Notes under the pieces: model-generated
What the model was told of the DNA's origin: nothing
The model's database searches: none
Seen by the model: only the letters and a program-made list of their open reading frames with translations
Source: Nematostella vectensis
Taxonomy: Eukaryota > Cnidaria > Anthozoa > Actiniaria > Edwardsiidae
Assembly (NCBI RefSeq): GCF_932526225.1
Contig: NC_064038.1
Span: 17,533,075 to 17,597,074 of the forward strand
Reading direction: 5' to 3'
DNA: 64,000 nt
In this document: positions 9,219 to 18,803 of the stretch, one piece after another
Position numbering within the stretch: position 1 is the first letter of the stretch
Layout of the letters: each line of letters opens with the position of its first letter
Made by a program: the position numbers and the translations under genes

Positions 9219-9409
9219 TGTATCGGCGTGTTGGGGGATTAAAACTACGATTAAAACTACGGAAAGAGTGCTTGTCTGAATGGGTTTAATGAACTCAACA
9301 AATCCCTCGTGGGCTCATCAATCACGTGACATCATGCCCACAGGGAACCCAATAACAATAATAACGATAATGTCAATCTATGAATGTCAGTTATATATGA
9401 GTTCAGACA
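9219..9409 (-). repeat. 5' LTR of the BEL/Pao element
   Basis: 191 bp, TG...CA ends. The gag start (9201) lies only 18 bp inside it, immediately after the primer-binding-site-like motif. Confidence 0.93.
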
Positions 9410-9751
9410 CAAAGACAAGTTTTGTCTTGTTTGTGGGATTAATTTCAAGACATCTGGGCAGGCGAGTTTCTTCAATGTAAATATCGCACAGTTGGATTCG
9501 AAGAAAATGTTACAAAACTTTTTGGTAAACTTAGATCAGCTATTCCCAGAAGAATATGCAAAACCTGTAAACGGACAATTCTGAATGAAGATAAGGTCTT
9601 TTATTATTCGTCGCGTGATATTTCTACGGAGGACGCCGTTTCGAATGCGGGCTTATTATCACGCAGCGGATATACGTTTCATGCATGCGCTAGTCATTGT
9701 GGGCTCAAATAGTGGCCAGTAATTAATGAACGGAGCATGCGCTCTGGATCT

Positions 9752-9769
9752 CGTCCACGATCGTGGACG
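9752..9769. repeat. Perfect 18-bp palindrome
   Basis: CGTCCACGATCGTGGACG reads the same on both strands. It lies between the split ORF and the right arm of the 81-bp inverted repeat. A dimeric protein site or a recombination scar are both possible; nothing else supports either. Confidence 0.7.
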
Positions 9770-9792
9770 GCGGTTTGATCAAACGAACTTGC

Positions 9793-9873
9793 GACCCATG
9801 GCAGAGGTATCTTTTCCTCGCGAACTCCAGCCCAGCGAAATACAGAGAAAAGAGGCCTCTGCTAGCAGGGAAT
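9793..9873 (-). repeat. Right arm of 81-bp inverted repeat
   Basis: Reverse complement of 5575-5655. I could not extend the match outwards and saw no target duplication, so the ends of the older element, if it is one, stay undefined. Confidence 0.8.
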
Positions 9874-10600
9874 TCGTTGTACTGACTTGTACTGAGCTGT
9901 AAGAGAGAAACGTGCAGAATTTCATGCTCTATCGATTCCACGTGTTAGGTTTCCATATAAGGCAGTCCTTTTGTCTTTTTGTCCAATGACATAGAGGCAT
10001 ACAGCAAAATACGGAAAATTCCGTATCTAGGCGCGAAAGGGTTAAAAACAAATTATAAAGTTAGATAAGGAAACACTTCGCAGGCGGAATGTTTGTATAA
10101 GCGTCCGCTTATAACGCGAGTTTTCCTCTGACGAACAAAATGGCGGCCGGGTGCGAGGTCGACCAAAGTAAATTGAGACTCGATTTTCTACACGAAAGCT
10201 ACCATTCCACAGGGCCGCCAAGATATTTGTGAAAACCTGAATAAACAAGCTTTCAATTGAGCCTGAGCCCGCTTGTTCTCGTAGAATGAGTACTCGGACC
10301 GGTCTAGGTAATGTGGGGGGGGGGGGGGGGGGGGGGCGTGATGGACTAACAGAAGATTGATTTTTGTATCAAACAGACATGCAGGAAGCTGTCAAAGAGT
10401 AATTTGAAAAATTATGAAATCACCCTTGGTGGAGGAGGGGCTGAAGTAGCAGGTAGACTAGAAAACAAGTTTAAAAAAGGATGTTTTACCTGTATAAGAA
10501 AGCAACTGTCTCTGGCAGGCATGTTCCGTGTCTATCTTAACACATGGACCCCTCAACCGGCCTGTACCGGCTTTGGGAAGTACCCAAAAAATTCATAAAT
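9874..10600. other. Non-coding stretch, no gene recognised
   Basis: Apart from the G run this holds only short ORFs without recognisable protein. 10130-10200 is somewhat CpG-richer, including AAAATGGCGGCCGG, which resembles the surroundings of a promoter or start codon, but no gene follows. Confidence 0.4.
10315..10336 (+). repeat. Poly-G run of 22
   Basis: An uninterrupted G run, similar to G24 at 6080-6103. Such runs are prone to length change and assembly error. Confidence 0.95.
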
Positions 10601-11105
10601 TCAAAATAAACACAACAAGATGAAGATACTCAGGCATCAGTCTAAGGGATAAATGGTCTTGCAGATATGCATCCAACCAAGGTGTTGGCATCTACTCTTA
10701 AGCCAAATAATAGCACAGGTTCTTTGACAAATCTCAAATCGAACAAGAAGAGAAAAGCAGAATCACCCCTCTCAATAAAACGCTCAAAATACCACACAAG
10801 GGAGAGAGATCAGCAAACACAGCTCAAGACACAAATAGATACCTTTATTCTGATCCTCCAGGTACATTTCCTTGGCCTCAAAACACAATGTCCATTCCTT
10901 GAAGGATTGTACAACCACGAAAATATCTTTACGTATTGCAAAGCATTCTGGGAGATCCAGGGGGAAATTCACGAGGGGAGGGCCAGTCAACACTCCTCTC
11001 CCGAAAGTCAGATGGTTTTTTAGAAGTCTTTTCACCCCGAAGCCAAACAAATCAATTCCAGCTCATACAGACCCAGAATAGCAGTGTAAACAATTTTCGA
11101 ATCAA
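10601..11105. repeat. Dispersed repeat, copy 1
   Basis: Closely similar to 56590-57450 over most of its length (ACTCAGGCATCAGTCTAAGG, CCACACAAGG, GGCCTCAAAACACAATGTCC are shared). Here it is uninterrupted; the other copy carries a MITE. On the minus strand both copies can encode a similar short peptide (EWTLCFEA in copy 1 at about 10,890), so it may derive from a transposon coding region, but I cannot name the family. Confidence 0.75.
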
Positions 11106-11951
11106 TTTGGTTTCAGAAAAGACAGCATTTAGGAGAGCTGTGGTGTTAAATTAGAAAATTATTTTCTCATCCGGGCAAAGCCAAACAAGAACAAATCATC
11201 ATGAATCCACCTTTGCTTGCAAATATCCATAAGCAAAGCACTCAATTATGCCCCAAAAGACTTCATGATGTCCTGAGACACTCTCCTAATATGCTCATAG
11301 CTGTATTTTTGATGAAAAATACAAGCAACCATCAACTTGTGCTGGCTTCAGCACAACGACGAGGGATTAAAAGTGGGGACCGCAAAGCACTGTTGGAAAG
11401 CTTGGATACCGCTGACTAGGTGCAGCTGTGTTTGACTTTGACGGGCTGTATAAAACTCAGAATAGAAGGGAGGTATCTGTTTTCAGTCTGTTTTTTGTAA
11501 ATTCAGCTCCAAAAAGCCAGGAGTCAATGGGTTAAACTATTGTAATAAGGGTCGGACCATTTGACTTTTGAGTCAGCTGGAATTTATCCCCATGCGCAGG
11601 ATTTTTTTCTCATGATCAATTCTGACAAGTGACAAGCGAGTCCCGTGTCCACCCTGTGGCCATGTGCTGGCGCAGGGTATTAGAAGATGCTTTTCGGTAA
11701 ACGAAGCATAATGGTTGTGCATTGCATCTTTTAGGGTCAAAAGAAATCTGTAAGTGAAATATATAAGCTCCTTTCATAATGAGAAAATGAAGAGGGAGAT
11801 ATTACTGTATTTCTTTGGTGTTTTTATCCTAGATATTTCTGGGGATTTGTATCAAAGCTGTGGACAAGTGCACGGCTTCCGGTAAAGGAGAAAATAAAAA
11901 CTAGCTGCACGGCTGGTTTCCCATTTTCTTGATTTTAGCCGAAATAACAGG

Positions 11952-12194
11952 CAGGCCCGTACCCAGGATTTTTCTCCGAATAAGTTGACTAATTTTTCCG
12001 GGGGAGAGGGAGAGGGGAATAAGTTCTCTGATAAAAATATGTCCACCCTTGCACTGCCTTTACAGTGCCTCCACGGGACGTTTATTGTTTTGTCTACAAA
12101 CAGCACGTCTATTTTGAGAAACGAAAGTGGACCTTCGTCCGTTGTGGAGGGGGGGATTGTTCGCACCCCCTGCACCCCCCTGGGTACGGGCCTG
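11952..12194. mobile_element. MITE-like element with 16-bp inverted ends
   Basis: Starts CAGGCCCGTACCCAGG and ends with its near-perfect reverse complement CCTGGGTACGGGCCTG. It is 243 bp with no coding capacity. No convincing target duplication was seen, so the superfamily is open; CAGG ends would suit hAT. Confidence 0.75.
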
Positions 12195-12447
12195 ACAAAG
12201 ATCTTACTTTAAAACCCATCCACAGCCAAACGATGTTTTAAAACTATGCAACGAGCGACCCGCAAATGCTCGGCACAGTATGAACGAGACGTGGAGTTCG
12301 ACACTGTCGTATTCGCCTTGCCTCGCATAACAGCCGCGCAGGAAGGAAACAACTAGATGCACTGCTTTTGATCTTTTCGCGATTTTAAGCCAAAATGAAA
12401 AGTTCTGACTTTAACAACCTCCCACCGTTATTAAGAACCATCAAACG

Positions 12448-12708
12448 ATGGCATCGAGCTTGAAAAAAATTCGCAAAAGGCGACATGCGAATGCTCGGCA
12501 AATGAACGAAGCGCGCAATCCGACACAGTCGTTCACCATCAATCGCCAAACCATACAGGTAAGAACTATTTTAAAATATTTTCTGGCGCTAACCTTGGTC
12601 TATGGATTACTAAGACTGCTTTTTCCACCAATTTCTGGACGACAGCCATCACTAAAAGCCAAGAAAACACACAAGCCAAAAGAAGCCGTGCAAGAGTTCC
12701 AACGCTAG
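12448..12708 (+). CDS. Candidate small membrane protein (86 aa)
   Basis: The ORF begins MASSLKKIRKRRHANARQMN, a basic N terminus, followed by a plausible membrane helix (ILKYFLALTLVYGLLRLLF, residues about 41-60) and a Lys-rich tail. A possible splice donor (CAG|GTAAGA) lies at 12559, so the true protein might leave this frame before the helix. The N-terminal coding region resembles the sequence at about 12,250-12,330, suggesting a local duplication. No family recognised; it could be a chance ORF. Confidence 0.25.
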   Translation: MASSLKKIRKRRHANARQMNEARNPTQSFTINRQTIQVRTILKYFLALTLVYGLLRLLFPPISGRQPSLKAKKTHKPKEAVQEFQR

Positions 12709-15700
12709 TTGCACGGCTGTCATAAATATCCGGTCCGCTTTGAAAAATTCAATCTAAAACCATAATATTGAACGTCTGAATTGTGAAAAATCATTTCTAA
12801 TGGATCAGTGAAAAATACAAACAAAACAATAAATTTAAAGGCCCAACAGTCCTATTCGAAAACAACAACAACAAAACAACATGGTGAACAAAACTTTGGG
12901 GGAGGGGAGGGGGAGGAATTGAATTGAAAAGGGTATTTCTTACTTCCATTATTTTTATTCTTATTCTTGCGTTTATTGAATAATCTATTCAATTATTTAC
13001 TTATCCACAATTTTTCAACTTTAATTTACAGATTTATACTCATTATCTTTTATATTCCTAATTTATTATTCAGCAAAGAGCATCAAACTCTTCTTTCGAG
13101 CTCGTTTCCTGTAATGGAGAATCATGCATTTCTTGCTACTACTACTATTTCCCGTGAAAGTATTCCAGCGATGCGTCAAAGTGATTATTAATAAAAGCCG
13201 CTCCTGTTTGCTTCCGCTTCCGGATCTATTATTGAGCCCGAGTGAGCGTCGCCCATGCCAGATTCCCCAGTGTATGTGGCATTTCCGTTTCATTGTTTTG
13301 ATAAATTGTCGGTATATTACAACATTGTATTTAAAGAAAGGTTTTCTTGCTATCGATGACATTGACAGTACCGGCTTTCCATTTCGGAGTTTTTTGTCAG
13401 ACACGTTGTCATTGTCTGTCGATTCCATACGCAGCGGCTCAGCTTTCCACAACATTCGTATAATATTCTGAATTATAGAATATCGATTTGAATTGGGAGG
13501 GAGGGAGGGGGCAACCCTAAAATAGAGGAGTATCTGATGTTTTCTGTAGCAGAAATGTACTCAGATTGAATGTCACTTTTTTTAAAGATTTTTTTCTCGC
13601 CAACGCGAACACAAAGTTATCAGGCTTCTTAAGCGCAAACGCAAGACAGAAAAGGGTTGCGTTTTTCTTTCGCTTTCAATCGGTCAGAATTACCGATTTC
13701 CCCTACTCCTTATAAGAGTAGTGATATTAAAGCAGAAAACATAACTACGAGTTTTATTTTTACTTGATTCTAATATACGTCTGCAATCTTTTGTATATTA
13801 TTACAAGTAAAAAAAGTTTTTTTCATGCAGGGAAAGATTAAAGCATTGTCCTTGAAACACTACTCTAGGCCAATTAGTTTTCATACAAACATATTTAAGA
13901 ATTTCTTTAAAAAAGTTGAGATCCAAAATATATCTCTAAAATCCCTTCATACAGCCTAACATGACGCCTGTGGGTGACCTGTGATTTCATCTCTCCTTCC
14001 AGATCATCGAGAGATGTAGAGAATGTAGAGAAGTAGTTTCTTCCCAGGGGTTGTCAATACTCACGGGAACTCGTGACGTATTACGCCACATAATCGGTAC
14101 GTGAAATGTTTGATTTGTGTCGCCCGACGCATGGTTTATCTAGCAACTTTCCACGTTTCCAACACCCATACCACCTCAGATACCAGGAGACGGCAGATAA
14201 TGTGGGCAGACACTACGTCAATGGAGAGTGCGGTGCGCAATAGCAGTGCGGGGTTCACATAAACGATATGTGGTTTCTCAAATCAACACCAGTTAATACC
14301 ACTGGTGTCTTAACATCATTTCCAAAGGCGGAGTATCAATTTCCCACGCTTAGGATTAGCAATTACTTTGAACAATTGATTTCGAATACTAAACGTCGAA
14401 TTTTTACGCTCGAGTAGGCACCGGGCAGGCGTTACTACACAAGGTCACGTGACCAACTGGCTTAAAACCGCGAGTCACAAACCAAAACCACACGGAGCAT
14501 CAGCTTCGCATCCGTTTACTTGAGACTGAAGTGTCCAAAACAAGCCACAAGAACGATCGACCTCGTCGGACAGTGATCTACCCCACGTGCCTGAAAATTC
14601 AAGTCTAAAGTTCTGCTCTGATTTTGAAACGGCCGTACACTCGAAGGATTTAAGCACATGCGCATCGAACGATCGAAAATTTGTAAATCGTGATGGCTGA
14701 CTGAGTTTGATTGTGATGGTTAACAAATCCTGGGAATAAATCGTGAATGGAGCACTAGCTGAGTAGATCTAGTGCTATATAGAACAACACACAGCCAAGT
14801 TGAGGTAGGTTATTTCAAGCAATCTCATTTATTTGTGTTCGATAGTTTATAAATACGCGTCCATTTGAGTTTTATGGCTGTTTGTTTTTACGTCCAATTC
14901 GCTCCAGATATCGTTGGCCCTCCTACAGACTTGCTAATTTGCAAGTAAACTTTATGGTACTGTTAACTTCGAAATACATTTTAACAAGAGAAAATACAAA
15001 TTTACTTTTTTGGAAGACCCCAACATTCATGTATTTCAACATGAACTCGCGAGGTCTTGTAAGACGCTTTTGCATTGAAATGGAGTGTTGTGAGGAAAGA
15101 TAGCCATCAAAACCCAGATCAACAGACAAAATCCCCGTGCAAATCGCTAGCTTTATTATAACAGAAACAGCATCCAATTAACCTTTCACTATACACTACT
15201 GTTTAAATATGTCAAAATACAAGTAAACTGCATTAGCCAGTTCAGTATTTGCAAAAACGTAGTAGTAGGTTGTGTACACAAGAATGCTAGTGTGTGGAAA
15301 GCTAAATAAAATAGCTCTATCCCAAACAAAAATCTCCAGAAAATCTAAACGTCGAGTTAGCCTGTCATCAGGTGCGCTGTATATATAGTATGTGTTTCTA
15401 TAAGGTCTTTCCTTTCGTTTGAGTAACATTCTCTTGCCCTTTCAAGTGTTTTGTGTATTTTATCCAAACTTTACATTGACCTACATTCTTGAATTCCTAT
15501 TTATCTAGAAATGACATGTGACAGATCTTGTTAAATTCTTGCTAATGTTGTATGTAGGTAATTTTTTACTGTTGCCGTTTATAGGATCTATACAAAATAG
15601 GGGTTGATTTTCATTGAGATGTTTTCATTCATTAAAGTAAAAGATTCTTTCAAGGCTTTTGTAAGTACCTAAAGTCATGTTTCCTACTCAAAGGGCATTG

Positions 15701-17026
15701 CGCTTAGCCACAATCTGAATTACAAATCTTAAAAACAAGCAATGAACATCCTAAATCATTCATAAGTATTCCTGCGCTGTCTCAAATTTCAAGCTTCAGT
15801 TATTTTCAGTTAAAATTCATGATTTTCAAGTGCCTCTTTCTCATGATCAGAGCAATTGTCTGTTGTTGAGACTAACAATATGTTATTTTGATGCAGAAAC
15901 ATTGTTTTATACTGTTTGTATTCACGACTTTAGTACTCCTGGTTGGATTTTACCAACAGATAGGTCTCCCTAATTCTGTTTTTGTATTATTATTATTAAT
16001 ATCAATAAGAAATACATGTAAGATAGGTCTATAAAGTCCATTAATTATCCAGAATGATAAAGATTTCTGTAAGTGTTATTTTCATTGTCTGTCACATCAG
16101 ACATTGCATCTCACCCACTCTAGATGATTATGCCATGTGGCTTATCTTATAGTGCAGATGAAATTGTGATCAAGGAGCAAAACTATCATCTTTATTCTAT
16201 TTCATGAAATATTAAATAGTTCAAACTGTGAATTTATTTAATGTCTTTTTGAAAGTGCTGTGTTTATAATTTGGGGTTGCATAAATAATATTTTTATCTA
16301 CTTCCTCCTGCTCTTACTTTCCTATTTGTCTTTTTATTTCTTTCAGTGTCCATCATTTTTTTATTTTTGCTCTTCTTGGGAAATGCCAAAATGATTCATA
16401 AGCCATCTGGTATATTGATTTGAAATAGAGCATTTGTTACTTACAGAAGTAGGAATTCTGTTTTGCCAACAGTAGATTTGTAATAATTCTCTGCCTTCTG
16501 ATAAATGCAGGTTCTTATTTCTTACTGAGTGTAGGGTTATTGGTGTGTAAAAACACATGCGAGATCATGCATTTTTTTAACTCAGTCCATTTTGAGTAAA
16601 TTTACCCTTGATGCCTTACCAACCATTTCCAATGCTGTGGGGAAAAAGTAAATGTCTAATTGTAAGACAGCTTGATGTTGTCTTGAGCATGCATTTCTGT
16701 GGGGAGTCCTAAAAAGTGTGAATTATTTTGGATAAATGTTGAAAATATACAGTTATACATATTTCAAATAAGGTTGCACTTGAAGAATCCATGTAGCGAA
16801 AAACCTGCAATGCTCAATGGGTATCAAATAAAGAAGCGAATAGGCATTAAAAAAAAACAGTTTGAGGCTAGAAAAACTGTAGAATTCTTTTTTCATTTTC
16901 CTGTGAACATTCGCATGGCTTTCAGATACCAGGATTCACCCATTTATTTGCAACTGCACAAAGAACTGCAGGTTATAATTCAATGATTTCCAAGTGCAGC
17001 ATTATTTGAAATATAGGTATTATATA
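12709..17026. other. Long non-coding region upstream of the semaphorin gene
   Basis: AT-rich, with short ORFs that show no recognisable protein. 13,960-14,760 is richer in CpG, has a CTTAAAA box near 14,461, and is followed by a possible donor (GAG|GTAGGT) at about 14,805. This could be the promoter and untranslated first exon of the semaphorin gene, whose first coding exon at 18,790 needs an upstream donor. This is inference only. Confidence 0.3.
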
Positions 17027-18509
17027 CACCTATTTAAAAAAAAGTTGCACTTTGGTTATCGCAGATGTGTGTGTCGTAACCCGAGGGGCACCATGGGAGA
17101 AATTAACTGTGTAACAAACAGTGCTAAAAATGACCTCTTCGTAGTCCCAAGATCTTAGGTAGCGGGTTATTTGGATGAGATTTTTTCTAGGCTTTTTCTA
17201 TTGATTAAGTGTGGTTTTACTTGGGGAGGTCAAAGTGGACACTGTGGCGATATTCACAAAATTTGGTAGCAAAGATGCACAATTCGTACGGGAAGACAAG
17301 TTGTGAATGTGAAGTTTAAGGAGCATGAAGAGCTACCATATTTACTCATGTATAATACGCACTTATGTATAATACGCACCCCTATTTTTGAGGTCATTTT
17401 GAAAAAAAAATAGAAAATTAACTGTATTCAAGAAAAATCCTATATAAAAAATATGTTGAAAAATGATATTCAATACCAGTGAAAAGTCAATAAAAATAAG
17501 CACGTGGAAGGCATAGATAAACAGTAAAACATTATTTTTATGTTCAAGTTTTTATTTACATGGTCAAAAGTTACGTAATGGTGTTACAGCATAATTTGTT
17601 TATTTTCCAAGTTGACAAAAATTTTTTTTACAATTTCCCATTTATTTACAGATCTTCAAAACTAAGGAATGTTACCGCTGTCCATACCTTTATAAAGGTA
17701 TTCGGAGAATCCTTCAAACTCGGGTTCAGAATCAGAGGCAAAAAGTTCTCTCACAAATGAATGATTGTCCGATTCGTCATCGCTATCTGTGTCCTGGCTG
17801 TTTGAGATCCCACACTTGAGGATTGATCTCTTGATCATAACCTCCGGAATGCTTTTCCACGGCGTAGCTTCTTAGAAAATCCGACATTGACTTGAGCTAA
17901 GATAGCTGATATTATCTACAAAAGCACAGGCTCTTAATTTGCTCTATCCTCAATCCATTACTACTTAAAGTTTATGTGATATCTGTAATTGTAGTCATTT
18001 GGAGTTTACTTGCAAAATATTTTAATTAATTCTATCAAATTTTATATTAGTCAGATAGCTCTACAAATACAAGAACTGAGGGCTGATTTCTGGGCGAACA
18101 TCCTTATGTTTGACCCAGATATGCTGGTGTTTTGGACGAGTCTGGTTTTGTAAAGTTTCTACTTACACTAAAATGGCTTCTCTCATCGACACTAAAATAA
18201 TCATTTTTTTCGTTATCACTCAAAAAGGCCAATGTACAGTCAGTCGTTCTTTTGTTTAAAACCGTGATTTCTGATTATTTTAGGACAAAACGAATCACAA
18301 GAAATTACGGTTTCACCGGTCTTCAATTTTTGAAAGTAGAAATTGTTTCCACTCACTACCATTTGTGAACTTTTTCACATCCTCAAATGTTGGAGGCAAA
18401 TGTTGACGGCTGATCTCCCCCCCTGTCTGAAAGTAGATTCCATTATACACTGTGGGTTACGACACACACATCCAGGATAAAAAAAGTGCAACCTTTTTTG
18501 AAATAGGTG
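17027..18509. mobile_element. Non-autonomous DNA transposon with about 57-bp TIRs and TA target duplication
   Basis: Left end CACCTATTT...GTTGCACTTT...GTGTGTGTCGTAACCC (17027-17083) returns as reverse complement at the right end (18451-18509). TA flanks both sides (17025-17026, 18510-18511). The 102-bp repeat units next door contain the matching unoccupied site, which fixes the borders. Inside lies a truncated pogo-type element with different ends. TA duplication points to the Tc1/mariner superfamily. Confidence 0.88.
17336..17877 (-). pseudogene. pogo/Tigger-type transposase C-terminal remnant with one terminal repeat
   Basis: On the minus strand 17662-17877 encodes TPWKSIPEVMIKRSILKCGI then an acidic tail (SNSQDTDSDDESDN) ending in a stop at 17662. 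This is the characteristic C terminus of pogo-like DDE transposases, after the catalytic domain. The sequence at 17336 (CCATATTTACTCATGTATAATACGCAC, inverted relative to the gene) lies where the 3' terminal repeat is expected, and the same end is used by a MITE at 33,023. The catalytic domain and 5' end are missing. Confidence 0.65.
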
Positions 18510-18511
18510 TA

Positions 18512-18803
18512 TATGTAACTATTCCTATCTACTGTGCAGTAATATCAATCAACTGATAAAACTATCTCTCTTGTCTCTCCCATAGCCCTGCCATCAAATA
18601 TAGGTATTATATATATGTCACTATTCCTATCTACTGTGCAGTAATATCAATCAACTGATAAAACTATCTCTCTTGTCTCTCCCATAGCCCTGCCATCAAA
18701 TATAGGTATTATATATATGTCACTATTCCTATCTACTGTGCAGTAATATCAATCAACTGATAAAACTATCTCTCTTGTCTCTCCCATAGCACGGCCATCA
18801 AAT
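18512..18803 (+). repeat. 102-bp triplication carrying the splice acceptor of the first coding semaphorin exon
   Basis: Three units start at 18512, 18614 and 18716. Each holds a pyrimidine tract and CTCTCCCATAG acceptor followed by CCATCAAATAT. Only the last unit has the ATG; in the first two the site reads ATAGG. The duplicated acceptors are potential decoys or alternative 5'-UTR acceptors. Confidence 0.92.

Larger units (their letters stand above)
5881..9409 (-). mobile_element. BEL/Pao LTR retrotransposon, complete ends, internally deleted
   Basis: Two near-identical direct repeats (5881-6073, 193 bp; 9219-9409, 191 bp) start TG and end CA, and are flanked by a perfect 5-bp duplication CAAAG (5876-5880 and 9410-9414). 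In minus orientation the 5' LTR is followed at once by TTGGTGCCGTGACC, a primer-binding-site-like motif in the usual BEL position. Gag, protease, part of RT and the C-terminal domain of BEL Pol follow, and the last codon's stop lies inside the 3' LTR. Full BEL elements are typically 6-9 kb; this one is 3.5 kb because the rest of RT, RNase H and integrase are gone. The LTRs differ by only a few bases, suggesting a fairly recent insertion. Confidence 0.93.
5775..9706 (+). pseudogene. Small zinc-finger-like ORF split by the BEL/Pao insertion
   Basis: An ORF starts MNQTPVSSPLRKKK at 5775 and is basic and Lys-rich. It is interrupted at 5880 by the retrotransposon. Removing the insertion and one copy of its target duplication brings bases 5875-5880 next to 9415, and the frame continues uninterrupted (insertion plus duplication is 3534 bp, a multiple of three) into DKFCLVCGINFKTSGQ up to a stop at 9582-9584, 91 codons in all. 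Shortly before that stop another frame continues with ICKTCKRTI and stays open to about 9706, so a second, one-base lesion is likely. The two CxxC pairs suggest a zinc-binding module like the ZAD type. The protein is unidentified; given the flanking inverted repeats it may belong to an older transposon. Confidence 0.5.

Noticed and set aside
11952-12194. hAT assignment of the CAGGCCCG element
   Set aside because: No 8-bp duplication could be seen at its borders, so only MITE-like is claimed.
13066-13471. Overlapping ORFs of 115 and 129 codons on opposite strands
   Set aside because: No recognisable domain, no splice-compatible neighbours, composition like surrounding non-coding sequence.
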